A DNA stretch of 64,000 bases from Clostridiales bacterium (GTDB taxonomy: Bacteria; Bacillota; Clostridia; Saccharofermentanales; Saccharofermentanaceae): assembly GCA_017554745.1 (NCBI GenBank), contig JAFZHS010000015.1, forward strand, positions 54,244 through 118,243. Direction: 5' to 3'. The notes beneath the pieces are model-generated. The model saw only the letters and a program-made list of their open reading frames with translations, ran no database searches and was not told the origin of the DNA. The translations under genes were made by a program, and so were the position numbers. Shown here one piece after another: positions 52,806 through 61,429 of the stretch; positions within the stretch are counted from its first letter, which is position 1, and each line of letters opens with the position of its first letter.

Positions 52806-54467
52806 TTACTCGGGTCTGTAACTGTCCTTCAAAGAAACGGCGCGGTTGAACACGAGGTGATCAGGCGTGGAATCCTTGGAGTCAGCGCAGAAGTAGCCTG
52901 TCCTCAAGAACTGGAATCTGTCAGCGGGCTTTGTGTTTGCGAGGAATGCCTCGAGCTTGGCACCCTTGATGATCTCAAGAGAATTGGGATTGATGAAGTC
53001 CAGGTAGTTGCAGTCTGCAAGATCAGGCTGCTCTGTCGTAAAGAGTCTGTCGTAGAGTCTGATCTCGCCATCGACAGCAGTCTTGGCGTCTACCCAATGG
53101 ATAGTAGACTTGATCTTTCTGCCGTCAGCGGTGTTGCCGCCACGAGACTCGGGATCGTATGTGCAGTGAACAGCTGTAACGTTGCCCTCTGCGTCGTGAT
53201 CGCAGGAAACGCACTTAACGACATAAGCAGACTTTAAGCGGACTTCGTTGCCGGGGAAAAGTCTGAAGTACTTGGGAGCGGGAACTTCCATGAAGTCCTC
53301 GGACTCGATCCAGAGCTCTCTGGAGAATGAGACCTTACGTGTGCCGGCGTTCTCGTCCTGAGGATTGTTCTCGACGTCAAATTCTTCACAAGCACCTTCG
53401 GGGTAGTTGTCGATGATGAGCTTGATGGGTTTTAAGACAGCCATTGCCCTCTGTGCGTGCTCGTTAAGATCTTCACGGAGACAGTATTCGAGGAAAGCGA
53501 AGTCAACAACGGAGTTGACCTTTGCTACGCCATTTCTTGCGCTGAAGTTATGGATGGAAGCGGGCGTGTAACCTCTTCTGCGAAGTCCGCAGAGTGTAGG
53601 CATTCTGGGATCATCCCAGCCGTCAACGATGCCGGCTTCGATCATGGCTCTGAGCTTTCTCTTTGAAAGGACTGTGTGTGTGATGCCGAGTCTTGCAAAC
53701 TCGATCTGACGGGGCTTGCACTCAACGGAGATGTTGTTGACTACCCAGTCATAAAGAGGTCTGTGCGCCTCGAACTCGAGAGAGCAGAGGGAGTGTGTGA
53801 TGCCTTCAAGAGCGTCTTCGATCGGATGAGCGAAGTCGTACATAGGATAGATGCACCACTCTGTGCCTGTTCTGTGGTGAGGCAGGTGATTGATCCTGTA
53901 GATAACGGGATCTCTCATGTTGAAGTTGCCTGATGCGAGGTCGATCTTCGCGCGCAAAGTCATCTTGCCGTCTTCAAATTCGCCGGCTCTCATTCTCTGG
54001 AAGAGATCAAGGCTCTCTTCGATCGGTCTGTCGCGGTAAGGGGAGACTGCGGGAGTCTTTGTGTCGCCTCTCATGTCTCTCATCTGGTCGGGTGTGAGCT
54101 CGCAGACATAAGCGAGGCCCTTGTTGATGAGCTCGATCGCGAATTCATACATCTTCTCGAAATACTCGGAAGCGTAGAAGAAGCGGTCATCCCAGTCGTG
54201 ACCTAACCAGTGGATATCCTCCTTGATGGCCTCGACGTATTCCTCATCCTCTTTGGTGGGGTTTGTGTCGTCCATTCTGAGGTTGCAAAGTCCGTTGTAT
54301 GCTTCAGCGGTACCGAAGTCGATCTCTAATGCCTTAGCGTGACCGATGTGAAGGTAGCCGTTCGGTTCGGGCGGGAATCTGGTGTGGATCTTCTTGCCGT
54401 AGACTCTTCCGCCTTCTTTGAGCTCTTCGTCGATGATCTGCTCAATAAAATTCTTGCTTTCAGCCAT
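52806..54467 (-). CDS. glnS: Glutaminyl-tRNA synthetase
   Basis: 553 residues, class Ib synthetase charging tRNA(Gln) directly. [18 protein letters not shown] carries the HIGH motif, VLSKRKL the KMSKS loop, and [24 protein letters not shown] the Gln-specific active site. The length equals the usual bacterial GlnRS, and the C-terminal anticodon-binding beta barrels are complete. Second gene of a pair, 17 bases after gltX. Having GlnRS implies that the GatCAB transamidation route is not the only source of Gln-tRNA(Gln); many Clostridia rely on GatCAB alone. Confidence 0.96.
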   Translation of the reverse strand: MAESKNFIEQIIDEELKEGGRVYGKKIHTRFPPEPNGYLHIGHAKALEIDFGTAEAYNGLCNLRMDDTNPTKEDEEYVEAIKEDIHWLGHDWDDRFFYASEYFEKMYEFAIELINKGLAYVCELTPDQMRDMRGDTKTPAVSPYRDRPIEESLDLFQRMRAGEFEDGKMTLRAKIDLASGNFNMRDPVIYRINHLPHHRTGTEWCIYPMYDFAHPIEDALEGITHSLCSLEFEAHRPLYDWVVNNISVECKPRQIEFARLGITHTVLSKRKLRAMIEAGIVDGWDDPRMPTLCGLRRRGYTPASIHNFSARNGVAKVNSVVDFAFLEYCLREDLNEHAQRAMAVLKPIKLIIDNYPEGACEEFDVENNPQDENAGTRKVSFSRELWIESEDFMEVPAPKYFRLFPGNEVRLKSAYVVKCVSCDHDAEGNVTAVHCTYDPESRGGNTADGRKIKSTIHWVDAKTAVDGEIRLYDRLFTTEQPDLADCNYLDFINPNSLEIIKGAKLEAFLANTKPADRFQFLRTGYFCADSKDSTPDHLVFNRAVSLKDSYRPE

Positions 54468-54484
54468 AACTCATATTCTCCCGA

Positions 54485-55936
54485 TCAAAGTCTTGAATAA
54501 GCGTATTTGATTCTCTTAAGTGATTCTTCCTTGCCCAAAAGGAGCATGACCTCAGCGCATCCTCCGGGGGTGACTGCCACGCCTGCTGCAGCGATCCTTA
54601 CAGGCCACATGACGACTGAGTTCTTGACTTCAAGGCTCTCAGCCAATGTCTTCATGGCTTCTGTAATAGCTTCTCTGTCCCAGTCGACCTGCTCGAGGAC
54701 GGGGATAGCCTTTTCGAGCATTTCCTTTGATGATTCCAATGTGGACTTGCTCTTCTTGTGCTCGAAAAGCTCAAGCTCGAAGTCGCCGTAGTTCTTGATG
54801 AATGAGAGTTTTTCCGTGATCTCAGTGAACTTAGCGATCCTGGGCTTCAGGAGCTCGGCGAGGAGCGCGTAGCATGAAGGATCAACGCCTGCCTCATCGT
54901 AGTAAGGCTTGGCGTGCTGTAAGAACTCTTCGTCAGACATTGCCTTGATGTGCTCCTGGTTGACCCATGAGAGCTTGTCGTAGTCGAAGACGGCAGGTGA
55001 CTTTGATATGCCGTTGATGTCGAATGCCTTGATGAGCTCTTCAAGAGAGAAGATCTCCTGTGTATCCTTGGGTGCCCAGCCTAAAAGGGCGATGTAGTTA
55101 ATGATGGCCTCAGGGAGGTAACCCTCGTTAACGAGATCCATAAAGCCCGTGGAGCCGTGACGCTTGGAGAGCTTGGAGATGACTTCGTTGCCTTCCTCGT
55201 CAACAGACTTGCCCATGATGAGCGGCAGGTGGATATATGTGGGGATCTCCCAGCCGAATGCCTCATAAAGGAGATTGTACTTAGGTGTGGAAGAGAGATA
55301 CTCGGATCCTCTTACAACGTGGGTGATGCCCATCGTGTGGTCATCGATTACGTTGGCAAAATTATAAGTAGGGAAGCCGTCTGTCTTGATCAATACCTGG
55401 TCGTCAAGATCTTCGTTAGGGAAAGTGATATCGCCGTAAACGAGGTCATGGTAAGAAGTGGAGCCTGTAAGGGGCATCTTCTGACGGATGACATAGGGCA
55501 TGCCGGCATCGAGATTCTTTTGGATCTCTTCTTCGGAGAGGTCTCTGCAGTGACGGTCGTAGCCGGTGCCCTCGGGAGCGTTCTCCTTAAGAGCTTCAAG
55601 GCGTTCCTTGGTGCAGAAGCATCTGTAAGCTTTGCCTTCTTCTACGAGCTTCTCGGCGTAGGGCTTGTACATGGAAAGCCTCTCACTCTGGACGTAAGGG
55701 CCGTATTCGCCGCCGATATCGGGACCTTCATCGTGATCAAGGCCCGCAAGCTTCATTGTGTCATAGATTACCTGAGTAGCACCTTCAACATAGCGCTCAC
55801 GGTCGGTATCTTCGATCCTGAGCACAAAAGTACCGTCTTCGTGCCTGGCTGTGAGATACTCATAAAGCGCGGTGCGAAGATTGCCTACATGCATAAAGCC
55901 CGTGGGGCTGGGTGCGAATCTCGTGCGTATTTTCAT
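54485..55936 (-). CDS. gltX: Glutamyl-tRNA synthetase
   Basis: 483 residues, complete. FAPSPTGFMHVGNLRTALYEYL has the HIGH-type motif HVGN; VISKLSKRHGS is the KMSKS loop; the mid-domain YRCFCTKERL and NFANVIDDHTMGITHVVRGSEYLSSTPK blocks are canonical. The C-terminal helical domain is the discriminating kind. First gene of the gltX-glnS pair. AGAGGT precedes the ATG. Divergent from the AroB-like gene. Confidence 0.96.
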   Translation of the reverse strand: MKIRTRFAPSPTGFMHVGNLRTALYEYLTARHEDGTFVLRIEDTDRERYVEGATQVIYDTMKLAGLDHDEGPDIGGEYGPYVQSERLSMYKPYAEKLVEEGKAYRCFCTKERLEALKENAPEGTGYDRHCRDLSEEEIQKNLDAGMPYVIRQKMPLTGSTSYHDLVYGDITFPNEDLDDQVLIKTDGFPTYNFANVIDDHTMGITHVVRGSEYLSSTPKYNLLYEAFGWEIPTYIHLPLIMGKSVDEEGNEVISKLSKRHGSTGFMDLVNEGYLPEAIINYIALLGWAPKDTQEIFSLEELIKAFDINGISKSPAVFDYDKLSWVNQEHIKAMSDEEFLQHAKPYYDEAGVDPSCYALLAELLKPRIAKFTEITEKLSFIKNYGDFELELFEHKKSKSTLESSKEMLEKAIPVLEQVDWDREAITEAMKTLAESLEVKNSVVMWPVRIAAAGVAVTPGGCAEVMLLLGKEESLKRIKYAYSRL

Positions 55937-55986
55937 ACATAACCTCTATTAAATAAAATACCTGAGCGTTTATTTTATCACTTTTG

Positions 55987-55995
55987 TGTTAATAT
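55987..55995 (+). promoter_or_regulatory. Extended -10 promoter of the AroB-like gene
   Basis: TGT-TAATAT, about 40 bases before the TTG start. The divergent gltX promoter (minus strand TGA-TAAAAT) lies in the same region. Confidence 0.45.
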
Positions 55996-56033
55996 ACAAA
56001 TTGAGTTTTTGGCAGAAAGGAGCCGGATGACCT

Positions 56034-57134
56034 TTGGACAGACTGGAATGTAACCGCAGCTGTGATTGCTTTACCGGCAGCGGCATCGCTGACGAATACG
56101 TCGCAGGATATATCCTGGAGCAGTACGACAACAAAGACGTAAGCAAGCAGGGCGTTAAGGTAGCCATAATCTCTGACAGACAGGTCAGCGGATATTATTT
56201 CAATTCCTTCGAGCAGCAGTTCATCATAAGGAACATAAAGACCTGCCTCATCACCATTGAAGAAGGCGAGCAGAATAAGAACCTCACCCAGGTCAATAAT
56301 GTCATAAAGGAACTGGCCGAATTCGGACTTAACGGCAATGACTGGATAATCGCTTTCGGAGGCGGAATGGTCCACGATGTTGCGGGCTTTGCGGCTTCGC
56401 TCTACACGGCAGGATCACGCTATGTAGCTGTTCCCACAACGCTCTCTGCCATGGCTGAGACGGCTTGTGCCGACAATGCTTTCCTTAATTCGGGCAGCCG
56501 CAAGAATACTTCTTCGATACCGCTTACCCAGACAGCCGTATTTATCGATCCGGTGTATCTTAAGACAGTGCCTAAGAAATTCATCCCCAACGGCTATGCG
56601 CAGATCATAAGATATGCTCTCCTGGCTGATTTCGGGCTCCTTACGGATCTTATCGATATTTCCGGCTCGAGCTTATCGGATATAAGGGTATTCCTTAACC
56701 GTGTTTATGCGGCAAGGGCAGCCATCGACAAGAAGAATCCTGTGCTTTTGACGCTCGGAAACGAGCTTTCCCATGCTATCGAGGGCTATTTCAGGTTTAT
56801 GAATTATTCGGAGGGCGAGGCACTGGCCTTAAGCCTTTTCGCGACGGTGCCTGAGAAGGCCAGAATTCCGCTTGCTGCCGTATATATTGAGCTCGATCTT
56901 CCGACCGTGCTTAAGGGCGTAAGCTTCAACGCTATTATGAATTCTCTCAAAGAGCCCTACAACAACGGCGCTTCGGCCAACAAGCCCTTGGTCTGCTACG
57001 AGGAAATAGACGGCAAGGGCACTTGGGCAATAAAGCAGCTGCCAAAGGATGAGGCTCTTGCAATTCTTGAAGACAGGCTTAAGATTATCACCGCAGGCTC
57101 TTCAACAATTGCCTCAAATGATGAGGAAGCTTAG
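56034..57134 (+). CDS. 3-dehydroquinate synthase-like protein without Zn ligands
   Basis: 366 residues with the dehydroquinate synthase fold: a Rossmann-like N half (IIAFGGGMVHDVAGFAASLYTAGSRYVAVPTTLSAM) and a helical C half. The residues needed by AroB are changed: GGKTGVN is DNAFLN, the zinc Glu of EVIK is Gln (AQIIR), GHT is GNE, and HGEAV is EGEAL. All three Zn ligands and the active-site Lys are therefore lost, while NAD-type glycines remain. It is probably a pseudoenzyme or has another substrate. The only start in frame is TTG at 56034, with AAAGGAG about 11 bases upstream; an overlapping eight-codon ATG frame precedes it. Confidence 0.8.
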   Translation: MDRLECNRSCDCFTGSGIADEYVAGYILEQYDNKDVSKQGVKVAIISDRQVSGYYFNSFEQQFIIRNIKTCLITIEEGEQNKNLTQVNNVIKELAEFGLNGNDWIIAFGGGMVHDVAGFAASLYTAGSRYVAVPTTLSAMAETACADNAFLNSGSRKNTSSIPLTQTAVFIDPVYLKTVPKKFIPNGYAQIIRYALLADFGLLTDLIDISGSSLSDIRVFLNRVYAARAAIDKKNPVLLTLGNELSHAIEGYFRFMNYSEGEALALSLFATVPEKARIPLAAVYIELDLPTVLKGVSFNAIMNSLKEPYNNGASANKPLVCYEEIDGKGTWAIKQLPKDEALAILEDRLKIITAGSSTIASNDEEA

Positions 57135-57151
57135 GATATAATTACCTGGTT

Positions 57152-58465
57152 ATGAAAAAGATTGATGTCAAAAGAATAGTATCGGTTATCACCTGTATGG
57201 CGGTCTTTGCGCAGCCATTGCTTTTGACATCCTGCAAGAAAAAGGATAATACTCCCACAAAGCCCGCAGATTACGGCTCTTACGGATCTGACATTGCGCG
57301 TGAGATCGCTTCGAAATTCCCCAACAGAACGGCTTATTCCGCAGGAGAAGCGGCTACGGGCGAGTATATCGCGGGCAAGATAAAGGAGTTGGGATTTGAT
57401 GCCGAAGTACAGCCTTTCGAAGGACCTGAGGGCGGCAATTCGGCAAACTATATCGTGAGATTCCAGGGCAACGGTTTTTACTGCGAGCAGGCTGACGGCA
57501 CATTTGAGATAGAGCACAGAGTGGCAATCATCGGCACTCATTATGATGCGGCCCTCTTCGATGAATATGTTGAAGAAGAGAGTGAAGATGAGGAAGACGA
57601 TGAGGATGAGTCCGAAGAAGAGTCCGAACCCGAGTTCATCTATGACGGCATCTCGGACAATGCATCAGGAACAGCCTGCATACTTACGGCTCTTATGGCT
57701 TTTAGGGAATATACCGACATAGCATACGATGTGTGGTTTGTTTTCTTCGGCGCAGGCACTGATAATGCCGCAGGCGCGGAGGCTTTCTACCAGTCGCTTA
57801 CTTATGAAGAGAAGAATATGATCGACGTTATGTATGATGTCGACAGCCTGTATGCAGGAGATAAGGTCTATGCTTCTTCAGGCTTTAAGTCTTTGATCTC
57901 AAGCCGTAAGTACGAGATGAGAAGAAAGCTCTACCAGTCTTATGACGTCTGCTTCTCAAATACGCTCTATACAAACTATGGTTTTGATCTCTTATATAAC
58001 GAGTCCGGAATCAGGACCGACGTAAACGATGACGGAATCAGGGATATCTTCAATGAGCTCCCGCTGACTATCTCCGACTACAAGGTCTTCGACGACAGAA
58101 TGATCCCGATTGTTTATTTCGAGAGCTGCGATTATAACTTTACATCTTTAGACCAGATGAAAGAGACCAAAAACCTGAACCTTCAGGAATACGGCGGCAA
58201 GATCAGAAGGACGCCTGCCGATTCGACTAAACTCTTGGATTCGGTACTTCTCGAGGATGATTACGACCGTGACGGCGATGGTGAGATAGACTGCACCGGA
58301 GACAGACTCCAGATAAGGATCAACTGCGTTGCGTTCATTATCGTTGAGTCGCTCCTCAAGGGTTCCGACAAGGGCATGACGCCTGCGCAATACGAGGATT
58401 ACAAGGCTGAACTGGCCAAGCAGGCATTTAATTCAGAGACTTCTTCGGAGACTACCAAGGGTTAA
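57152..58465 (+). CDS. M28-like aminopeptidase-fold lipoprotein, catalytic residues lost
   Basis: 437 residues. Lipobox LLTSC anchors it outside the membrane. The fold is that of M28 zinc aminopeptidases: PNRTAYSAGEAATGEYIAGKIKELGFD, IIGTHYDA (first ligand His), SDNASGTA (bridging Asp). The EE pair that should follow (FFGAEExG) is absent (FFGAGTDNAAGAE), and the last ligand His of the YHTxxD motif is replaced (CDYNFTSLD). An acidic low-complexity insert (about 145-170) is unusual. It is likely a binding protein derived from a peptidase. A TATAAT lies nine bases before the ATG and no ribosome site is seen. Confidence 0.8.
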   Translation: MKKIDVKRIVSVITCMAVFAQPLLLTSCKKKDNTPTKPADYGSYGSDIAREIASKFPNRTAYSAGEAATGEYIAGKIKELGFDAEVQPFEGPEGGNSANYIVRFQGNGFYCEQADGTFEIEHRVAIIGTHYDAALFDEYVEEESEDEEDDEDESEEESEPEFIYDGISDNASGTACILTALMAFREYTDIAYDVWFVFFGAGTDNAAGAEAFYQSLTYEEKNMIDVMYDVDSLYAGDKVYASSGFKSLISSRKYEMRRKLYQSYDVCFSNTLYTNYGFDLLYNESGIRTDVNDDGIRDIFNELPLTISDYKVFDDRMIPIVYFESCDYNFTSLDQMKETKNLNLQEYGGKIRRTPADSTKLLDSVLLEDDYDRDGDGEIDCTGDRLQIRINCVAFIIVESLLKGSDKGMTPAQYEDYKAELAKQAFNSETSSETTKG

Positions 58466-58503
58466 ATAAACCTTACATTTGCCGATTTCATTCTTCTTAC
58501 TTA

Positions 58504-58512
58504 TGTTATAAT
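58504..58512 (+). promoter_or_regulatory. Extended -10 promoter of the cdaA-cdaR fusion
   Basis: TGT-TATAAT, about 35 bases before the ATG; AAGGAAGAAGGA lies between as ribosome site. Confidence 0.5.
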
Positions 58513-58546
58513 AATCAAGATAAGCATAAGGAAGAAGGACCTGTAG

Positions 58547-60037
58547 ATGTCTTCCAATACATCTTTTATCAGCCAGATATTTGAATTTATAGGCGAGCTC
58601 TTTAACAGCCTTGCTAAGGGCACGCTCTTCTTCGGCAGCGTCTGGGACTTCATCAGGTATGCTTTGGATATCATCCTCGTAACGTTCCTTTTCTATACTG
58701 TCCTCATGTTTATCAGGCAGACGAGAGCATGGCAGCTTATAAAGGGTATCGTTCTTATCCTCATCTTTGTTGCTTTCTGCGGCTTGATAGGGCTCGACAT
58801 GGTAGGGTTCCTGTTTAACCGCCTGCTTTATATCATCGCTATCCTGTTCGTGGTACTGTTCCAGCCTGAGCTACGAAGAGCCCTTGAGACTGTGGGTCTT
58901 CGTACTTCCAATGCGGCAAATCCTTTCAGACACAGCGAATCCGTGATGACAAAAGAAGAACTTACGCATTTTATCAAAGAGATCAGCTCTGCCTGCAAAG
59001 AGATGTCCAGAACATATACAGGCGCTTTGATCCTCATTGAGAGACATACGAGACTCGATGAGCTCCTGTCCCAGGAAAACGTTGTATCATTCGATTCTGA
59101 AGTAACGAGCTCCGTTCTCCAGAGTATTTTCTATAAGGGTTCACCCATGCATGACGGCGGCCTTCTCATCAGAGACGGAAGGATCATTGCCGCAAGATGT
59201 CACGTGCCGCTCTCGGTTACCATGCATTCTCTTGAGCGCGCGGGAACACGTCACAGAGCCGCAGTCGGCGCGAGTGAGATGGGCGATACCGTTGCAGTAG
59301 TTGTATCTGAGGAGAGAGGCAAGACTTCAGTCGCAGTCAACGGAAGACTTTTCGAGATGAAGTCTGCAAAAGAACTGGAAGCCAATCTTTCTTATCTCTT
59401 AGGACTTAAGGAATACGGCGGTGAGCAGAAGACCTTCTTCGGAAAGATCCTCGATAAGTTCCGCCGCAATAACAATGACAAGCAGGATGTCTTGAGCCGT
59501 GAGGAAGTAGAGAATGCAGCAAAGAATAAGCCTGTAGCTGCATCAGAGCCTGTATCTGCAAAGACACAGGTCGAGACAGCAGGCGAAACAGCAGTTCCGA
59601 TCGCCATCCGCACACAGGTAGCAGACCAGACTTCCAATTCCAAGAGAGTCGGTACAGCCACGAGGATCCTTTTCCTTGTCGTGTCGATCTTCCTGTCGCT
59701 TTTGCTTTGGATCTATATCCAGATCAATACGAATCCGGTTGTTTCCAAGACCATTACGGTCCCTATCCAGTATAACGATGAGGACAAGCCGGAGAATTAT
59801 GAAGTCTCGTATCCTGTTAAGACCGTCGAGCTCGAGATCGTAGGACGTGCGAGCACGCTTAATTCAATGACCGCTGACGACATCGTAGCCGAGATCGATT
59901 ATTCCAAGATCACTGAAGGTGATACGGGAGTTATCCAGCTTCCCGTTAACGTATCCGGTGCGGACGGCAACACTTACTTCCGTGTTGAGCGCCAGCTCCC
60001 CGAGAAAGTCGACGTCATAGTCTACTCGGTCAACTGA
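58547..60037 (+). CDS. cdaA: Diadenylate cyclase CdaA fused to CdaR (YbbR domain)
   Basis: 496 residues. Three N-terminal membrane helices, then a DAC domain (about 95-275) that makes c-di-AMP from two ATP: the DGA motif reads SPMHDGG near 200 and the RHR motif is GTRHRAAVGASE near 233. A linker of about 80 residues leads to a further membrane helix (about 373-393) and an extracytoplasmic YbbR-like domain (PVVSKTITVPIQYNDEDKPENY to VDVIVYSVN). In most Firmicutes cdaA and cdaR are separate neighbouring genes followed by glmM; here they form one chain and glmM is replaced by a beta-helix protein gene. Membrane-bound c-di-AMP synthesis for potassium and wall homeostasis is expected. Confidence 0.93.
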   Translation: MSSNTSFISQIFEFIGELFNSLAKGTLFFGSVWDFIRYALDIILVTFLFYTVLMFIRQTRAWQLIKGIVLILIFVAFCGLIGLDMVGFLFNRLLYIIAILFVVLFQPELRRALETVGLRTSNAANPFRHSESVMTKEELTHFIKEISSACKEMSRTYTGALILIERHTRLDELLSQENVVSFDSEVTSSVLQSIFYKGSPMHDGGLLIRDGRIIAARCHVPLSVTMHSLERAGTRHRAAVGASEMGDTVAVVVSEERGKTSVAVNGRLFEMKSAKELEANLSYLLGLKEYGGEQKTFFGKILDKFRRNNNDKQDVLSREEVENAAKNKPVAASEPVSAKTQVETAGETAVPIAIRTQVADQTSNSKRVGTATRILFLVVSIFLSLLLWIYIQINTNPVVSKTITVPIQYNDEDKPENYEVSYPVKTVELEIVGRASTLNSMTADDIVAEIDYSKITEGDTGVIQLPVNVSGADGNTYFRVERQLPEKVDVIVYSVN

Positions 60038-60079
60038 TTAGTATTCTATTGCCTGATATTCAGGCCGAAAGGAAATAAT

Positions 60080-60742
60080 ATGCTTGAGACAAAAGATCTT
60101 ATCGATTTAACACACACGCTTGCTGCTCCTATTCTTGAAGACAAGAAGTATCCCTGGGAAGCGTTGCCCCTCATCAAGGAATTCATCCTGAAGTTAGGCC
60201 CCACACTTGATCCCGAGATCTATGAGCAGAAGGCTGAAGATATCTGGATCGCAAAGAGCGCGAAAGTTTTTGATTCCGCTTACATCGCAGGCCCCTGCAT
60301 CATCGGACCCGAGACTGAAGTCCGCCAGTGTGCATTCATCAGAGGCAGTGCCCTTATCGGAAGCAAGTGCGTTATCGGCAACTCCACAGAGCTTAAGAAT
60401 GTAATCATCAGCGATAACGTTCAGGTCCCTCACTATAACTATGTAGGTGACTCCATCCTGGGATTTAAGTCACACCTCGGCGCAGGTGCTATCACATCCA
60501 ACGTCAAGTCTGACAAGACTCTCGTATGCGTTAAGAACGGCGATGAGGTCATTGAGACCGGCCTTAAGAAGTTCGCTGCTATCGTAGGCGACAACGTTGA
60601 AGTCGGCTGCCAGAGCGTTCTTAATCCCGGTACCGTTATCGGCAGAGGCTGCCGCGTATATCCGCTCTCAAGAGTAAGAGGCGTTATCCCGGAGAAGCAC
60701 ATCTTCAAGGATAAGGATGAGATAGTACCTATCGAAGAATAA
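60080..60742 (+). CDS. Left-handed beta-helix protein, GlmU-like C-terminal fold
   Basis: 220 residues. Hexapeptide repeats from about 55 to 195 (for example IWIAKSAKVFDSAYIAGPCIIGPETEVRQCAFIRGSALIG, VIGNSTELKNVIISDNVQ, HLGAGAITSNVKSDK) form a left-handed beta helix as in GlmU or other sugar-nucleotide acyltransferases. The N-terminal uridylyltransferase domain of GlmU is missing. GAITSNVKSD corresponds to the loop that binds acetyl-CoA and glucosamine phosphate in GlmU. It may acetylate a hexosamine phosphate, but a catalytic His could not be placed with confidence. It follows the cyclase gene by 42 bases with AAAGGA, so it is probably co-transcribed. Confidence 0.82.
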   Translation: MLETKDLIDLTHTLAAPILEDKKYPWEALPLIKEFILKLGPTLDPEIYEQKAEDIWIAKSAKVFDSAYIAGPCIIGPETEVRQCAFIRGSALIGSKCVIGNSTELKNVIISDNVQVPHYNYVGDSILGFKSHLGAGAITSNVKSDKTLVCVKNGDEVIETGLKKFAAIVGDNVEVGCQSVLNPGTVIGRGCRVYPLSRVRGVIPEKHIFKDKDEIVPIEE

Positions 60743-60749
60743 TACTCGT

Positions 60750-60811
60750 TTGAGAATAATTCTCGTTGCTGTCCTCGCTTTGCATGCGGAGGCAACTCGA
60801 ATCATTCTCAA
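60750..60811 (+). terminator. Hairpin after the beta-helix gene
   Basis: TTGAGAAT/ATTCTCAA outer arms with GTTGC/GCAAC inner arms and a loop-proximal CCTC..GCGGAGG; no T run. Similar in build to the hairpin at 1658-1741. Confidence 0.5.
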
Positions 60812-60834
60812 GCTCGGAACAAAACAAAAAATAA

Positions 60835-60862
60835 AAAGGGCGTGAGTTTGATCACGCCCTTT
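60835..60862 (-). terminator. Terminator of the HEAT gene
   Basis: AAAGGGCGTGA pairs with TCACGCCCTTT over six bases; on the minus strand followed by TTTATTTTTTG. Confidence 0.88.
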
Positions 60863-60884
60863 AGTATTTAATGATGTAATGAAA

Positions 60885-61226
60885 TTATACTACTGAATCC
60901 TTGAGCTTATCGAAAGCAGCCTTTGCGACCTGTCTTACGTTAGGATCGGAATCAGCGAAAGCGAGCTTCTTAACATACTCTTCGCAGTGCTTTGCGTGGA
61001 TCTCGGCAGCAGAAGTAGCTGCAGCAGCTCTTACCATAGGTGAAGAGTCACGGAGAAGAGGGATAAGAGCCATGCCGGTCTCGTAAGTCGGGATATTTCC
61101 CATGGCCATAGCAACTGCCATGCGTACATCGTCTTCCGGAGCATCAGCAAACTTGAGCAGGGCACCGAGTTTACCCTTTGAACCGAGTTTCTGGATTTTA
61201 TCTTTCAAAGCGTCCGTACGTCCCAT
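60885..61226 (-). CDS. HEAT-repeat protein
   Basis: 113 residues of short alpha-alpha repeats: KLGALLKFADAPEDDVRMAVAMAMG, TGMALIPLLRDSSPMVRAAAATSAAEI, YVKKLAFADSDPNVRQVAKAAFDKL. The D-V-R pattern is typical of PBS-lyase/HEAT repeats. Such small proteins bind other proteins; no enzyme residues are visible. Single gene with its own terminator; AGGAG lies before the ATG. Confidence 0.8.
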   Translation of the reverse strand: MGRTDALKDKIQKLGSKGKLGALLKFADAPEDDVRMAVAMAMGNIPTYETGMALIPLLRDSSPMVRAAAATSAAEIHAKHCEEYVKKLAFADSDPNVRQVAKAAFDKLKDSVV

Positions 61227-61429
61227 ATATCGTTAGACTCCTGATCTCGTTAATTGCTCAACATCATTATAGAGTAAATCTTACAAAAAAAACACCACCG
61301 AATTTTAAAATTATTTGAAATTATTAGTTTTTGGTATACTTAGCTCTATAATACTTTTGATTATACAATCAAAATTCTCAAAAATGAAACCGCTTTTGAG
61401 TGTTTTGGATAAATGTGAGGATAATGAAA

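Noticed and set aside
55157..55942. 261-residue plus-strand frame opposite gltX
   Set aside because: Lies wholly over complete gltX motifs; no family features of its own.
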